A stretch of DNA of 41,702 nucleotides, taken from contig CAJXJZ010000012.1 in assembly GCA_913055745.1 (NCBI GenBank), positions 1 to 41,702 on the forward strand, given 5' to 3'. Made by a program: the position numbers and the translations under genes. Positions 1 to 7,980 of the stretch are shown here, piece after piece; positions within the stretch are counted from its first letter, which is position 1; every line of letters begins with the position of its first letter. Origin of the DNA: an uncultured bacterium. GTDB lineage: Bacteria > Hydrothermota > Hydrothermia > UBA1063 > CAJXJZ01. The notes below the pieces were generated by a model. That model searched no databases, had not been told where the DNA came from, and worked only from the letters and a program-made list of their open reading frames with translations.

Positions 1-255
1 GCTTTCTGAAGAGGTAGGAGAAGAGGTTGAGGAAGAAGAGAAAGAGGTAAGTGAAGAAGAGGTTAAGGAAGAGGCTAAACCAGAGGAGGAACAAGTAGAG
101 GAAGTTATTGAAGAGCCTGAGAAAGAGGAGGAGGAAGAGTTTTCCCTTGAGAACCTTGAGAGTATGCTTTCTGAAGAGGTAGGAGAAGAGGTTGAGGAAG
201 AAGAGAAAGAGGTAAGTGAAAAAGAGGTTAAGGAAGAGGTTAAATCAGAGGAGGA
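1..255 (+). repeat. 165-bp tandem repeat encoding an acidic 55-residue unit
   Basis: Positions 1-60 recur at 166-225 with one visible mismatch (a Glu to Lys codon change), and similarity fades after about 255. The period of 165 bp keeps the reading frame, so it encodes a 55-residue unit starting 'LSEEVGEEVEEEEKEVSE'. The near identity at DNA level suggests a recent duplication. More copies may lie left of the window. Confidence 0.85.
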
Positions 256-841
256 GGTGGTAGAAGAAGCAGAGAAAGAGGAAGTGGCTGAAGAGGCTGA
301 GGAGAGTCAAGTAGAAACACCTCCAAAGGCGCAGGAAGGGAGTAAGTCTAAAGAAGAGGTAGAAGAAGTGAAAGAGGAAGAAAAAGAAGAGGTTGAAGTT
401 GAAGAAGAAGTTAAAGCATCTGTAGAGCAACCAGCAGAAACGAAAAAAGGCGCTTTGGTTGTTCCAGAGGAAAAGAAGGCTGTTATTGAAGACATACTGA
501 GAAAAATGGTTTCCCTTACAACAGACATAAAAGGTGGCTTTATCGCCGACATAAATGGAAATATTGCAGCATCTCACTTTAAGTCAGGTTCTTTAAAAGG
601 GAATGATCTTGGATATCTTGGTGAGCACGCGGGTATGATATTTGCAATCCTCAAACAAGTAACTGGTCAAGAGATTGAAGATATAACAATATCTCTTAAA
701 GATGAGAATCTCATGGGTGCACCTGTTCTTGATGGTGATCTCTTTGTATTTGTATCAACATCAAAGAAGACCCTTAAACTTGCTCTTATAAAAGCATACC
801 TGAAGAAGACAGTGGCCAGTCTTACAAAAGAACTATCATAG
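2..841 (+). CDS. Glu-rich roadblock/LC7 domain protein (N-terminus outside window)
   Basis: The reading frame is open from the left edge, so this is the C-terminal part of a longer protein; the ATG at 164 is internal to a repeat and is not a credible start. Roughly the first 160 visible residues are a low-complexity acidic region (Glu/Val/Lys), probably disordered. The last 115 or so residues, from about 480 to 841, look like a roadblock/LC7 fold (a helix, then 'GGFIADINGNIAAS', then a second strand/helix set). Roadblock proteins such as MglB bind small Ras-like GTPases and often act as their GAP. The MglA-type GTPase 72 bp downstream makes that the most likely role here, but this is inference from context. 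The long acidic extension is unlike the short classical MglB. Confidence 0.8.
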   Translation, partial: LSEEVGEEVEEEEKEVSEEEVKEEAKPEEEQVEEVIEEPEKEEEEEFSLENLESMLSEEVGEEVEEEEKEVSEKEVKEEVKSEEEVVEEAEKEEVAEEAEESQVETPPKAQEGSKSKEEVEEVKEEEKEEVEVEEEVKASVEQPAETKKGALVVPEEKKAVIEDILRKMVSLTTDIKGGFIADINGNIAASHFKSGSLKGNDLGYLGEHAGMIFAILKQVTGQEIEDITISLKDENLMGAPVLDGDLFVFVSTSKKTLKLALIKAYLKKTVASLTKELS

Positions 842-865
842 ATTGTGCATATGGTTTGATAGTTC
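830..865. repeat. Inverted repeat spanning the roadblock stop codon and the mglA -35 box
   Basis: GAACTATCA (830-838) and TGATAGTTC (857-865) are perfect 9-bp inverted arms separated by 18 nt. The left arm ends just before the TAG stop of the roadblock gene. The right arm overlaps the TTGATA -35 hexamer of the next gene. There is no T-run, so a classical terminator is unlikely; an operator-like site or weak hairpin is possible. Confidence 0.45.
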
Positions 866-884
866 ACATTATAGAGTTTATCAT
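856..884 (+). promoter_or_regulatory. Sigma70-like promoter for the MglA-type GTPase gene
   Basis: TTGATA (856-861), a 17-bp spacer and TATCAT (879-884). Transcription would start near 891 and give a short leader containing the AAAGAGG Shine-Dalgarno at 901-907 before the GTG at 914. Confidence 0.5.
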
Positions 885-913
885 ATACAGAAACTAAATA
901 AAAGAGGCCGAGA

Positions 914-1516
914 GTGGTTATTGATTTTAAAAATAAAGAGATAAAGTTTAAAATTGTTTATTACGGTCCTGGGCTTAGTGGAAAAACGACGAACTTAAAG
1001 TACATATTTAGTAAATTTATGGGTCCAAAGGGCAAACTTTTGAGTGTTGATACAAAAGGAGAAAGGACATTATTTTTTGACCTTCTCCCTATAGAGATAA
1101 ATCTTGTAAAAGGATTTAAGACGAGATTCTTTCTCTATACTGTTCCAGGTCAGGTTTTTTATAAGGCAGCAAGGAAACTTGTACTGAGGGGAGCAGATTG
1201 TGTTGTTTTTGTTGCAGATTCCTCACAAAAAAGAATGGAGGAAAACAAAGAGTTGTTCAAAGAAATGCACCAAAATCTCAAAATGTTTGGACTTTCAGAT
1301 GGTAATAAAATACCCATTATTATGCAATATAACAAAAGGGACCTTCCTGATAAGGTGCCTATTAATGTCTTAGAGCGTGAATTAAATATCTATCATTATC
1401 CATATATTCTTGCTATTGCCTACCAGGGAAAGGGTGTTATGAAAACCCTTGAAATGGCAATCAAGTTAATTATAAAAGAGCATATAAAAAAGCAGAAAGC
1501 AAAGGCAAAAGGCTAA
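914..1516 (+). CDS. mglA: MglA-type small Ras-like GTPase
   Basis: This 200-residue protein has the features of bacterial MglA GTPases: a P-loop 'GPGLSGKTT' at residues 18-26, the divergent G3 'TVPGQ' near 76-80 in place of DxxGQ, and the G4 'NKRD' at 140-143. 'FFDLLPIE' before G3 is also typical. MglA cycles between GTP and GDP and sets cell polarity, motility-machinery position or secretion in several phyla. The start is GTG with AAAGAGG 6 nt upstream. The roadblock protein just upstream is the expected partner, either as GAP or scaffold. It converges on folC with only 3 bp between the stop codons and no obvious terminator. Family assignment is firm; the cellular process it controls is not visible here. 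Confidence 0.9.
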   Translation: MVIDFKNKEIKFKIVYYGPGLSGKTTNLKYIFSKFMGPKGKLLSVDTKGERTLFFDLLPIEINLVKGFKTRFFLYTVPGQVFYKAARKLVLRGADCVVFVADSSQKRMEENKELFKEMHQNLKMFGLSDGNKIPIIMQYNKRDLPDKVPINVLERELNIYHYPYILAIAYQGKGVMKTLEMAIKLIIKEHIKKQKAKAKG

Positions 1517-1519
1517 TTT

Positions 1520-2824
1520 TTATTCTATAACAGAGTATAGTTTTTTACCAGAATATATTCCTTTTTTTGCAAGGTATTTTATTATATCTCCTGCCAAAAA
1601 GAAAGACCCTGTTATAACAAAAAGTCCGTCTCTTTTAGATAGTTGCTCTAAAAATTCCTCCTGAGACATGACTTCTGATGGCTTAGAAGAGATGCTTGAA
1701 AACAATGCCTGAATATTTTCTCTCTTTTCGCTGCGAGGCGTATTTGCCTCAGTGAAAATAAATCTGTCAAAAAAATCCTTTAAGATATAAAGTGATTCTT
1801 TTATGCGTTTATCTTTCATGATTGCAAAAACAAGTGTCTTTTCGCCTTTATAATTGCCGTAATAAAATTTAAGTTCACGTAAAAGATTAGAAAGTGACAT
1901 TGGATTGTGCGAGCCATCTATTATTATAAGTGGGTCTTCATAAACTTTTTCAAAACGCGCAGGCAATTCAAGATGGGATAAATTACAATCAGTAATACCA
2001 AGAGAGAGGGATGACATGCATGCCAATGCTGCACTCTTTACAAGGAATCTTCCTACAAGAGGAATAGTGATTTGAAGTTTTCCTGCCTTAAGAGTGTCTA
2101 TGTTTACAATTGTACCTTCTTTGTAGTATTCGACGTTTGTAATTGCAAAATCCTTGTTTTCTATAGTGAGTTTGATATGTCGCATTTTTGCCATTTCATT
2201 TAGAACATATGATACCTTAGGGTGTTGCCTAAGCGTTATTAACTCTCCATTATCTACGCCTGATACCTTCTCAAATGTTATGTCCATGAGGCTATTGCCC
2301 AAAATGTTTGTGTGGTCATAACCAATTTCTGTTAACACATGGATTTTTGCGTTTATGAGTCTTGTGGTATCCAGTCTTCCTCCAAGGCCTGCTTCAAATA
2401 CAGAATAGGGCGCACTTAGGTTTTTGAAATACTTTATGGCAAGTAGCGTAAGTACTTCAAAATAGGTTCTAATACCTCGTTTTTTTTCTATATGGGTTGA
2501 AATTTCTTCTATAAGGTTTGCAAATTCTGTTTTCTTAATATACTCTGAACCTATCTGTATGCGCTCTCTAACAGAGATAAGATGTGGAGATGTGAAAAGG
2601 CCTGTCCTGTAACCATTATTAGAGAGTATCTGCGCAAGCATCATAGAGGTTGAACCTTTACCTTTTGTGCCTCTTACTATTATTGGGCTATTCAGTTTTT
2701 CTTCTGGATGATCAAAAAGAGATAGAAGGTTAAGAAAATCTAATAATGACTTTGGTCCTCTTTTAGGAGTTTTCTCATAATTTATGAGTGAAAACAGCCA
2801 CCTTTCCGCTCTATCGTAATCCAT
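1520..2824 (-). CDS. folC: Folylpolyglutamate synthase / dihydrofolate synthase
   Basis: The 434-residue protein matches FolC of the Mur ligase family, which adds glutamate to dihydropteroate and folates with ATP. It shows the P-loop 'GTKGKGST' near residues 53-60, 'LFTSPHL' with the 'RERIQI' region after it, 'EAGLGGRLD', and the 'IGYDHTNILG' segment. A C-terminal ligase domain contains 'DGSHNP'. Length is normal. The start at 2824 is preferred because the conserved N-terminal helix begins almost at once, although it overlaps the 3' end of the Nudix gene by 43 bp. It is last in a gltX-Nudix-folC run. A folP gene lies at 20615-21451, so folate synthesis genes are scattered in this genome. Confidence 0.93.
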   Translation of the reverse strand: MDYDRAERWLFSLINYEKTPKRGPKSLLDFLNLLSLFDHPEEKLNSPIIVRGTKGKGSTSMMLAQILSNNGYRTGLFTSPHLISVRERIQIGSEYIKKTEFANLIEEISTHIEKKRGIRTYFEVLTLLAIKYFKNLSAPYSVFEAGLGGRLDTTRLINAKIHVLTEIGYDHTNILGNSLMDITFEKVSGVDNGELITLRQHPKVSYVLNEMAKMRHIKLTIENKDFAITNVEYYKEGTIVNIDTLKAGKLQITIPLVGRFLVKSAALACMSSLSLGITDCNLSHLELPARFEKVYEDPLIIIDGSHNPMSLSNLLRELKFYYGNYKGEKTLVFAIMKDKRIKESLYILKDFFDRFIFTEANTPRSEKRENIQALFSSISSKPSEVMSQEEFLEQLSKRDGLFVITGSFFLAGDIIKYLAKKGIYSGKKLYSVIE

Positions 2825-3228
2825 TGGTGTGCTCTACGCAATAACTCTACCATGTTTGAAAACCCTAAGGTGTGCTCTGCCTCTCTATACTTGAACCAAT
2901 CGTATTTCAAATGTTCTTTGGATATGCGAATAGGTTTTTCCTTTTTAAGACACGCCAGAAAATAGATATTTTTTTTACTAACTGGTTCACCATTCTTGAA
3001 AAAGATATAACTTGTGTAGTCTTGAAAGCCCGGGATAATTTCAATATCTCCTTCATCAAGGCCAGTTTCTTCCTTTAACTCCCTTAGCGCTGCTATCTTA
3101 GGTGTTTCAGAATCCTCTATATGTCCCTTTGGAAAACTCCAATGCGTTGGATGTCTCAGAAGTAAGTAGTATACCTCCTCATCCTTGATTTTGTACAATA
3201 TAAATCCTGCGGATACCTCTTCATTCAA
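2782..3228 (-). CDS. Nudix hydrolase, Ap4A-hydrolase-like
   Basis: A 148-residue single-domain Nudix protein. The Nudix box fits G-x5-E-x7-REUxEExGU exactly: 'GHIEDSE' followed by seven residues and 'RELKEETGL', near residues 35-57. The preceding 'WSFPKGH' and N-terminal 'SAGFILY' resemble bis(5'-nucleosyl)-tetraphosphatases (MutT/NUDT2 type), which cleave Ap4A or similar dinucleotides; substrate is inferred only. The start is TTG at 3228, inside the end of gltX (8-bp overlap), and no better start exists. Placement directly after glutamyl-tRNA synthetase is suggestive, since aminoacyl-tRNA synthetases make Ap4A as a by-product. Confidence 0.85.
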   Translation of the reverse strand: MNEEVSAGFILYKIKDEEVYYLLLRHPTHWSFPKGHIEDSETPKIAALRELKEETGLDEGDIEIIPGFQDYTSYIFFKNGEPVSKKNIYFLACLKKEKPIRISKEHLKYDWFKYREAEHTLGFSNMVELLRRAHQWITIERKGGCFHS

Positions 3229-4651
3229 TCTTTATCTTCTCCTTAATCTCTGATAATCTCTGAATGACTTTCTCTTTTCCGAGTACTTCCATAAGTTCAA
3301 ACAATCCAGGGCCTATGGTTTTTCCTGTAAGAGCCACTCTTATGGGATGTATGATCTTTGACGGTTTTATATCATTTTTTTCAGCAAAGCCCCTGATTAC
3401 CTGCTCAATACCATCTACATTGAAGTTTTGCAATTTAGCAAGTTCTTCTTTTATACTATCAAGAAGTGTGAAAACCTCTTCTGACTTAAAATACTTTCTT
3501 ATACCCTTTTCTTCATACGGAAAATCATCTTTGAAAAAGTATTCTGAAAAAGGTGGAAACTCAGAAAGGGTTTTAATGCGTTCTTTAAAAAGTGGAATAA
3601 TTTTCCTAAGTAAATCCTCTGTTTCTTTGTTTTTAACGAGACCAGATTCTTTAAAATATGGTAGGGCAAGTTTAAATAATTCATCATCACTCTTTTTCCT
3701 TATATACACAGCATTCATCCAGTATAGTTTTTTATAATCAAAAACAGATCCTCTCTTCCCAATTTTTTTCAAATCAAATAGATTTACCATCTCATCTAAA
3801 CTCATTATCTCAATATCATTTCCAGGAGACCAACCCAAAAGGGCAAGGTAATTTATAAGTGCCTCGGGTAGTATTCCAAGCTTCTTGAATTCTCTTACAG
3901 ATGTTGCCCCATGACGCTTGGACAGTTTCCCTTTGCCAGAAGGTGCAAGAATAACAGGTAGATGTGCGAATCTTGGAGGTTCGAAGCCAAATGCTCTATA
4001 AAGAATGATATGGTAGGGTGTGGATGGTATCCATTCGTCCGCTCTCATTACATGGGTTATGCCCATCATATGATCATCTATGACATTTGCAAGGTGATAG
4101 GTAGGGTATCCGTCGGATTTTAAAAGGATAATATCCTCAAGTTCGGTATTCTTAACTGTTATCTTTCCATGAATTTCGTCATAAAAGGTGGTTTCGCCTG
4201 AGAGGGGTACTTTTAGTCTTATTACATATTTTTTACCCTGTTTTTCAAGTTCTTTGACTTCATCCTCTGTGAGATTCCTGCATTTTCTATCGTATCCTGG
4301 TTTAAGTCCCATCTTTCTCTGTTCTTCCCTTAAAGCCTTAAGCCTCTCAGGAGAGCAAAAGCACTTATATGCCTTCCCTTCTTCTACTAATTTATGCGCA
4401 AGTTTGCGATATATTTCGGTCCTTTGTGATTGAAAAACAGGTCCTTCGTCCCATGATAGCCCAAGCCATTTTAAAGATTCCATAATGTCTTCTACTGAGT
4501 TTGGAACATATCTTGTTCTGTCTGTATCTTCTATACGAAGAAGAAAAACTCCTTTGTTTTTCCTTGCAAAGAGCCAGTTATAAAGAGCAGTCCTGGCCCC
4601 ACCAACATGTAAAAAACCTGTAGGAGATGGCGCAAACCTAACCTTTATCAT
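3221..4651 (-). CDS. gltX: Glutamyl-tRNA synthetase
   Basis: A 476-residue class I aminoacyl-tRNA synthetase of normal length that charges tRNA-Glu (in many bacteria also tRNA-Gln, which is then amidated). The HIGH-type signature is 'PSPTGFLHVGGARTA' near residues 8-22 and the KMSKS-type signature is 'KLSKRHG' near 243-249. The N-terminal 'IEDTDRTR' is also characteristic. The ATG at 4651 has no Shine-Dalgarno; a promoter whose -10 box ends 6 nt upstream suggests a leaderless message. The Nudix and folC genes follow with overlaps, so they probably share this transcript. Confidence 0.96.
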   Translation of the reverse strand: MIKVRFAPSPTGFLHVGGARTALYNWLFARKNKGVFLLRIEDTDRTRYVPNSVEDIMESLKWLGLSWDEGPVFQSQRTEIYRKLAHKLVEEGKAYKCFCSPERLKALREEQRKMGLKPGYDRKCRNLTEDEVKELEKQGKKYVIRLKVPLSGETTFYDEIHGKITVKNTELEDIILLKSDGYPTYHLANVIDDHMMGITHVMRADEWIPSTPYHIILYRAFGFEPPRFAHLPVILAPSGKGKLSKRHGATSVREFKKLGILPEALINYLALLGWSPGNDIEIMSLDEMVNLFDLKKIGKRGSVFDYKKLYWMNAVYIRKKSDDELFKLALPYFKESGLVKNKETEDLLRKIIPLFKERIKTLSEFPPFSEYFFKDDFPYEEKGIRKYFKSEEVFTLLDSIKEELAKLQNFNVDGIEQVIRGFAEKNDIKPSKIIHPIRVALTGKTIGPGLFELMEVLGKEKVIQRLSEIKEKIKIE

Positions 4652-4657
4652 GCCTAT

Positions 4658-4686
4658 ATTTTATAGGATTTACGATGTATTAACAA
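4658..4686 (-). promoter_or_regulatory. Promoter for gltX, leaderless type
   Basis: Read on the minus strand: TTGTTA (4686-4681), a 17-bp spacer, TAAAAT (4663-4658), then 6 nt to the gltX ATG at 4651. The -35 box directly follows the stop of the FIST gene. Transcription would begin at or next to the ATG. Confidence 0.5.
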
Positions 4687-4687
4687 A

Positions 4688-5920
4688 TTATCTATTAAAA
4701 ATATTTATTAAATTGGTTGAACTGTTTGTATAAGCCTCTTTCGCGTTTTTGTAGAAAATTTCCAGGTAAGTATTAAACATGAGAAAAGGCCTATTTCCCA
4801 TTATTTGTTTTATGTTTTCTAAGTCCTTTAAATAGTCATTTTTCATTCGTATTAATCTAAAGATTGATGAAAAAATTATGCCACCTACTACTTTTTCATT
4901 ATTATTTTCTATAAGCGATCTTGTGTGTTCTATCATTCTGTTAGTATCTGCTTCCATAATCCAAATTGTACTTCCCTTTGCAATCTCTCCATTAAATTTA
5001 AGGGCATCTTCTTCTGTTCTCTTGATGGCTATTCTTATTTCAGGATGCTTAGGTGACCTTGGATTTGGAAAACCGAATTGATATGTAGCGAATATTAGTG
5101 GGAGGTTTTTTGTTATTGTATCTTCTGATAAGCCTTTTTTGCTAATATATTCCTTATATGTTATAAATGCTGGCCTTTGGTTAAGTTTTAAAACTATGCT
5201 ATCATGTGCCTCCGTAATTTTAAATGGTATACGTGGGTATAAGCCTGATGCTATTTTGTTTTCCACATTGTATTTGGTAAAAATTGATATAAAGATAAAG
5301 CCATTTTTTATGATTTCTATATTATTTTTAAAAGCAAAAACCAAAAAATCTTGTTTCTGTGGAATTTCAGGATGGAGAATGGCACCTGTAAGTGGAATAT
5401 TATATATACCCTCTGAGTTAAGTTCTTTTTCGTAAGTATCAATGAGTAGATGCCCATTCTGATAAGAATCTCCTATTAGTAAATTAAAAGCTGTCTTAAA
5501 AGTAGTTGTGTATTTGGTATGATATTTTATAAATTTTTTAATTGCAACAGGTATACCATACTCAATCTTATGTTCTTTTGAATTTGTAGGAAACCATACA
5601 GATGCCCGGAATACATCTTTTGATAACGCTAACACTCCTATACCTTGTTTTGGGATAAAAGCGCTTTCTGTTGCTATTATACCTCTTGGCTTTACGCCTA
5701 CAATCTGCGTTTTGGGAAAGATTTTAGTAAATCTTTTAACCACCTCTACAAGATTAAAATTCAAAGATGCGCTTACTATTATGACTTCAGGGTCTGTATC
5801 TATTATGGGTTGAAGTTTATCAAGTAATGTATCATCAGGGGGTATGGTGTTAGTGGAAAGTGCAAAGGTAAAAATAGGTGGGACTTCTTTTTTCGGTTTC
5901 TTTTTTCCAAATAATCCCAT
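4688..5920 (-). CDS. FIST-domain sensory protein
   Basis: This 410-residue cytoplasmic protein (basic start 'MGLFGKKKPKK', no membrane segment) looks like a stand-alone FIST protein. The FIST N-like part spans about residues 15-225 and includes the alternating strand/Gly pattern around 'QIVGVKPRGIIATES' and 'GIGVLALS'. The FIST C-like part is about 240-395, ending with 'GGIIFSSIFR', where the family usually has a similar strand followed by a Ser/Cys. FIST domains are thought to sense small molecules, possibly amino acids, and are usually coupled to kinases or cyclases; here no output domain is fused. It lies 40 bp after dinB but has its own TATAAT box 6 nt before the ATG. Assignment rests on fold-level pattern and is moderate. 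Confidence 0.65.
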   Translation of the reverse strand: MGLFGKKKPKKEVPPIFTFALSTNTIPPDDTLLDKLQPIIDTDPEVIIVSASLNFNLVEVVKRFTKIFPKTQIVGVKPRGIIATESAFIPKQGIGVLALSKDVFRASVWFPTNSKEHKIEYGIPVAIKKFIKYHTKYTTTFKTAFNLLIGDSYQNGHLLIDTYEKELNSEGIYNIPLTGAILHPEIPQKQDFLVFAFKNNIEIIKNGFIFISIFTKYNVENKIASGLYPRIPFKITEAHDSIVLKLNQRPAFITYKEYISKKGLSEDTITKNLPLIFATYQFGFPNPRSPKHPEIRIAIKRTEEDALKFNGEIAKGSTIWIMEADTNRMIEHTRSLIENNNEKVVGGIIFSSIFRLIRMKNDYLKDLENIKQIMGNRPFLMFNTYLEIFYKNAKEAYTNSSTNLINIFNR

Positions 5921-5926
5921 GTATAC

Positions 5927-5955
5927 ATTATACTGTAATTTATGTGTATTTTAAA
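5927..5955 (-). promoter_or_regulatory. Promoter for the FIST gene, leaderless type
   Basis: On the minus strand, a perfect TATAAT (5932-5927) sits 6 nt before the ATG at 5920. A weak TTTAAA (5955-5950) is 17 bp further upstream. A 10-bp palindrome, ATGTATACAT (5919-5928), bridges the -10 box and the start codon and could be an operator. Confidence 0.55.
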
Positions 5956-5960
5956 GTCCT

Positions 5961-7127
5961 TTATCGTACCTTTGGTGGGATAGACTTTGGCAATTTGTTG
6001 ATGTTGAGGAGAGATAATGGCATCACAGAAAAGTCCCCATACTTTTGGTAAATGTTATACAAAAGATCACTTGTTGATTTATTAGAAAATAGTTCTGCAT
6101 GCGTATCTAATGGTATGAGATTGTGTATAGTAACACCCACAAGCCTTATTGGTTTTTTGATAGGTATATGGTTAAATAACCATTTTGCTGCCATATATAT
6201 GTCTTCATATCGGTAAAGGTAGGTTGAGATTTGTTTCTGTTTATTGATCGAAGAAAAATCAGAGAATCGGAGATGGAGGGATATGCCCCTTCCCATTTTT
6301 TTAAGTCTATATGCCCTTTTAGAAACTTTAATGGACAAATACAAAAGATAACTCATTAATATTTCTTTATCACGAGTTGGGTAGGGTAGTGTCTCTGAAT
6401 GTCCTATGGATTTTATTATGTCTTTATATGGTGTAAGAAAGTAGCCTGCATCTTTTCCCATTGCAAGGCGTTTAAACCATATCCCCCTTATGCCAAAGAG
6501 TTTTTGCAAGTATTCTGTATCAGCATTTTGCAGGTCTCGTCCTGTTGAAATACCATTTTTAGTTAAAATCTCAGCGCTCTTTTTGCCTATTCCTGGTATT
6601 TCCTGGACTTTAATTGAACCCATAAAATCTATGACCTCTTCCTTTTTTACCATTCCAATACCATCTGGCTTTGATTTTTTACATATCACTTTTGCTACTA
6701 CCTTAGAAGGGCCTATTCCTATGGTAAGGGGGAGTTTATACAACCGTTTTATCTCTTTTTTTATCGTTTTAGCAAGTAATATGGGGTCATTTTTATAGTA
6801 GGTTATATCCATGAACGCTTCATCAATGGATGCAACTTCGACATCTTTTGCAAATTTTTTCAGTGTATTCATCACATTCTCTGATATTGCAGCATATTTT
6901 GTAATATTACCTTGAATAATGTATATATCTGGCAGAATGCTCTTTGCTATGTATAAGGGCATGCCTGATTTTATGCCGAATTTTCTTGCCTTGTAGGATG
7001 CGGATGCAACAACTCCCTTTTTTGGATGACCGGTTGCCACCACCACGGGCCTTTCCTTTAAATAAGGGCGAGAGGCAGTCTCACATGAAACAAAGAAGGC
7101 ATCCATATCAACATGCATGTACATCAC
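5961..7127 (-). CDS. dinB: Y-family DNA polymerase IV
   Basis: A 388-residue translesion polymerase. The catalytic motif 'HVDMDAFF' is at the N-terminus, 'SASYKARKFGI' follows, and the second acidic motif 'SIDEAFMD' is near residues 99-106. A helix-hairpin-helix thumb region ('IPGIGKKSAEIL') and a little-finger domain complete the usual architecture. It copies damaged templates with low fidelity. The frame opens with GTG at 7127, but the ATG at 7124, which overlaps the upstream stop as TGATG, is equally likely. It is third in the lexA cassette and so probably LexA-repressed. No beta-clamp peptide could be assigned with certainty. Confidence 0.95.
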   Translation of the reverse strand: MMYMHVDMDAFFVSCETASRPYLKERPVVVATGHPKKGVVASASYKARKFGIKSGMPLYIAKSILPDIYIIQGNITKYAAISENVMNTLKKFAKDVEVASIDEAFMDITYYKNDPILLAKTIKKEIKRLYKLPLTIGIGPSKVVAKVICKKSKPDGIGMVKKEEVIDFMGSIKVQEIPGIGKKSAEILTKNGISTGRDLQNADTEYLQKLFGIRGIWFKRLAMGKDAGYFLTPYKDIIKSIGHSETLPYPTRDKEILMSYLLYLSIKVSKRAYRLKKMGRGISLHLRFSDFSSINKQKQISTYLYRYEDIYMAAKWLFNHIPIKKPIRLVGVTIHNLIPLDTHAELFSNKSTSDLLYNIYQKYGDFSVMPLSLLNINKLPKSIPPKVR

Positions 7128-7375
7128 TCCACCCCCTGGTGTATCTCCTCAACCTTCCATGTATTAAGTGGTGTTGTGTAAGAAATGATGATAATGTTTA
7201 CCTCATCAGTAAGGGAGAAATAAAAGATGGTTTTATCACCCTGTCTTTCTTTCCATGAATGGAGTACACGGGTTATTTTGAATGTAATGCCTTTATATTT
7301 TACATATCTGGGAATAATTTTCCCGCCTGGATAAAAGGCTGCATATACAATTGGAAGAGATAGGTGCCTCTTCAT
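7124..7375 (-). CDS. Small conserved-looking protein between lexA and dinB (DUF6504-like pattern)
   Basis: An 83-residue protein whose ATG overlaps the lexA stop (ATGA) and whose stop overlaps the dinB start, so translation of all three is coupled. No signal peptide or membrane helix. The spacing of 'ITRVLHSWKE', an aromatic strand ('IFYFSL'), and a final 'WKVEEI' resembles the small DUF6504 proteins found beside dinB/imuB-type polymerases in other phyla. That likeness is by eye and should be treated as tentative. Its position argues for a role linked to translesion synthesis, for example as a polymerase accessory subunit. No catalytic motif is visible. Confidence 0.75.
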   Translation of the reverse strand: MKRHLSLPIVYAAFYPGGKIIPRYVKYKGITFKITRVLHSWKERQGDKTIFYFSLTDEVNIIIISYTTPLNTWKVEEIHQGVE

Positions 7376-7962
7376 TGTAACTTCCTTATAACCAATGTTG
7401 CTTTACCTATGATTTCAAAATGGTCCTCCTCATGGATTTCTATGTCTCTGTAAGAGGGATTTGCAGCCTTTAAAACCGCCTTTTCTTTTGTTTTATAAAA
7501 AATTTTTAGAGTAATTTCTCCATTTATCTTTGCCAGAACAATATCCCCGTTTGTAGGATAGCCTTTCTGGGATATTAATACCATATCCCCATCATAAATC
7601 CCTATTCCAACAAGGCTGTCTCCTTTAACCTTTACCATAAATCCCTCTTCTTGGCCTGCGAGTTTTGGATCTATGGTAAACATTTCATCATATATAGGTT
7701 CACTATCTATGGGCATACCTGCAGATGTTATACCTATTAAAGGAAATGTCGCTGGCTTTTTTATAATTTGTATACCACGTGCTTTACCTGGTATAAGTTT
7801 TAATACGCCCTTTTTCTCAAGTGCTTTAAGGTGTTGTTGAACGCCACGAGGTGTATTGATACCCATAAAACTTGCTATCTCTCTGTAAGTTGGAGGATAA
7901 CCGTTTGTAAGGATGTAATCCTCTATGAACCGTAAGACCTTTTTCTGTCTATCAGTAAGCAT
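7372..7962 (-). CDS. lexA: LexA SOS repressor
   Basis: A 196-residue LexA with an N-terminal winged helix ('LTDRQKKVLRFI', recognition region near residues 26-45) and a C-terminal S24 autoprotease domain. Cleavage would occur at Ala81-Gly82 in 'TSAGMP'; the catalytic dyad is Ser116 in 'KGDSLVG' and Lys153 in 'ITLKIFY'. The open frame extends 11 codons further upstream to 7995, but that extension overlaps a perfect TTGACA/TATAAT promoter and a palindrome, so the ATG at 7962 is the real start. LexA should repress itself and the following 83-aa and dinB genes until RecA-stimulated self-cleavage. Confidence 0.96.
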   Translation of the reverse strand: MLTDRQKKVLRFIEDYILTNGYPPTYREIASFMGINTPRGVQQHLKALEKKGVLKLIPGKARGIQIIKKPATFPLIGITSAGMPIDSEPIYDEMFTIDPKLAGQEEGFMVKVKGDSLVGIGIYDGDMVLISQKGYPTNGDIVLAKINGEITLKIFYKTKEKAVLKAANPSYRDIEIHEEDHFEIIGKATLVIRKLQ

Positions 7963-7964
7963 GG

Positions 7965-7978
7965 TATACATTTGTATA
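7965..7978. promoter_or_regulatory. Putative LexA operator
   Basis: TATACA-TT-TGTATA (plus strand) is a palindrome with perfect 6-bp arms lying between the lexA -10 box and the start codon, where autorepression is expected. It matches neither the E. coli CTGT-N8-ACAG box nor the Gram-positive GAAC-N4-GTTC box. Assignment rests on position and symmetry only. Confidence 0.55.
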
Positions 7979-7980
7979 GT

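Noticed and set aside
164-166. ATG at 164 as the start of the roadblock protein
   Set aside because: The frame is open to the window edge, the codon lies inside a repeated acidic unit, and no ribosome site precedes it.
5919-5928. ATGTATACAT as a second LexA operator at the FIST gene
   Set aside because: The half-sites TGTATA and TATACA are in the opposite order and overlap, unlike the TATACA-N2-TGTATA at lexA; kept only as an unassigned palindrome.
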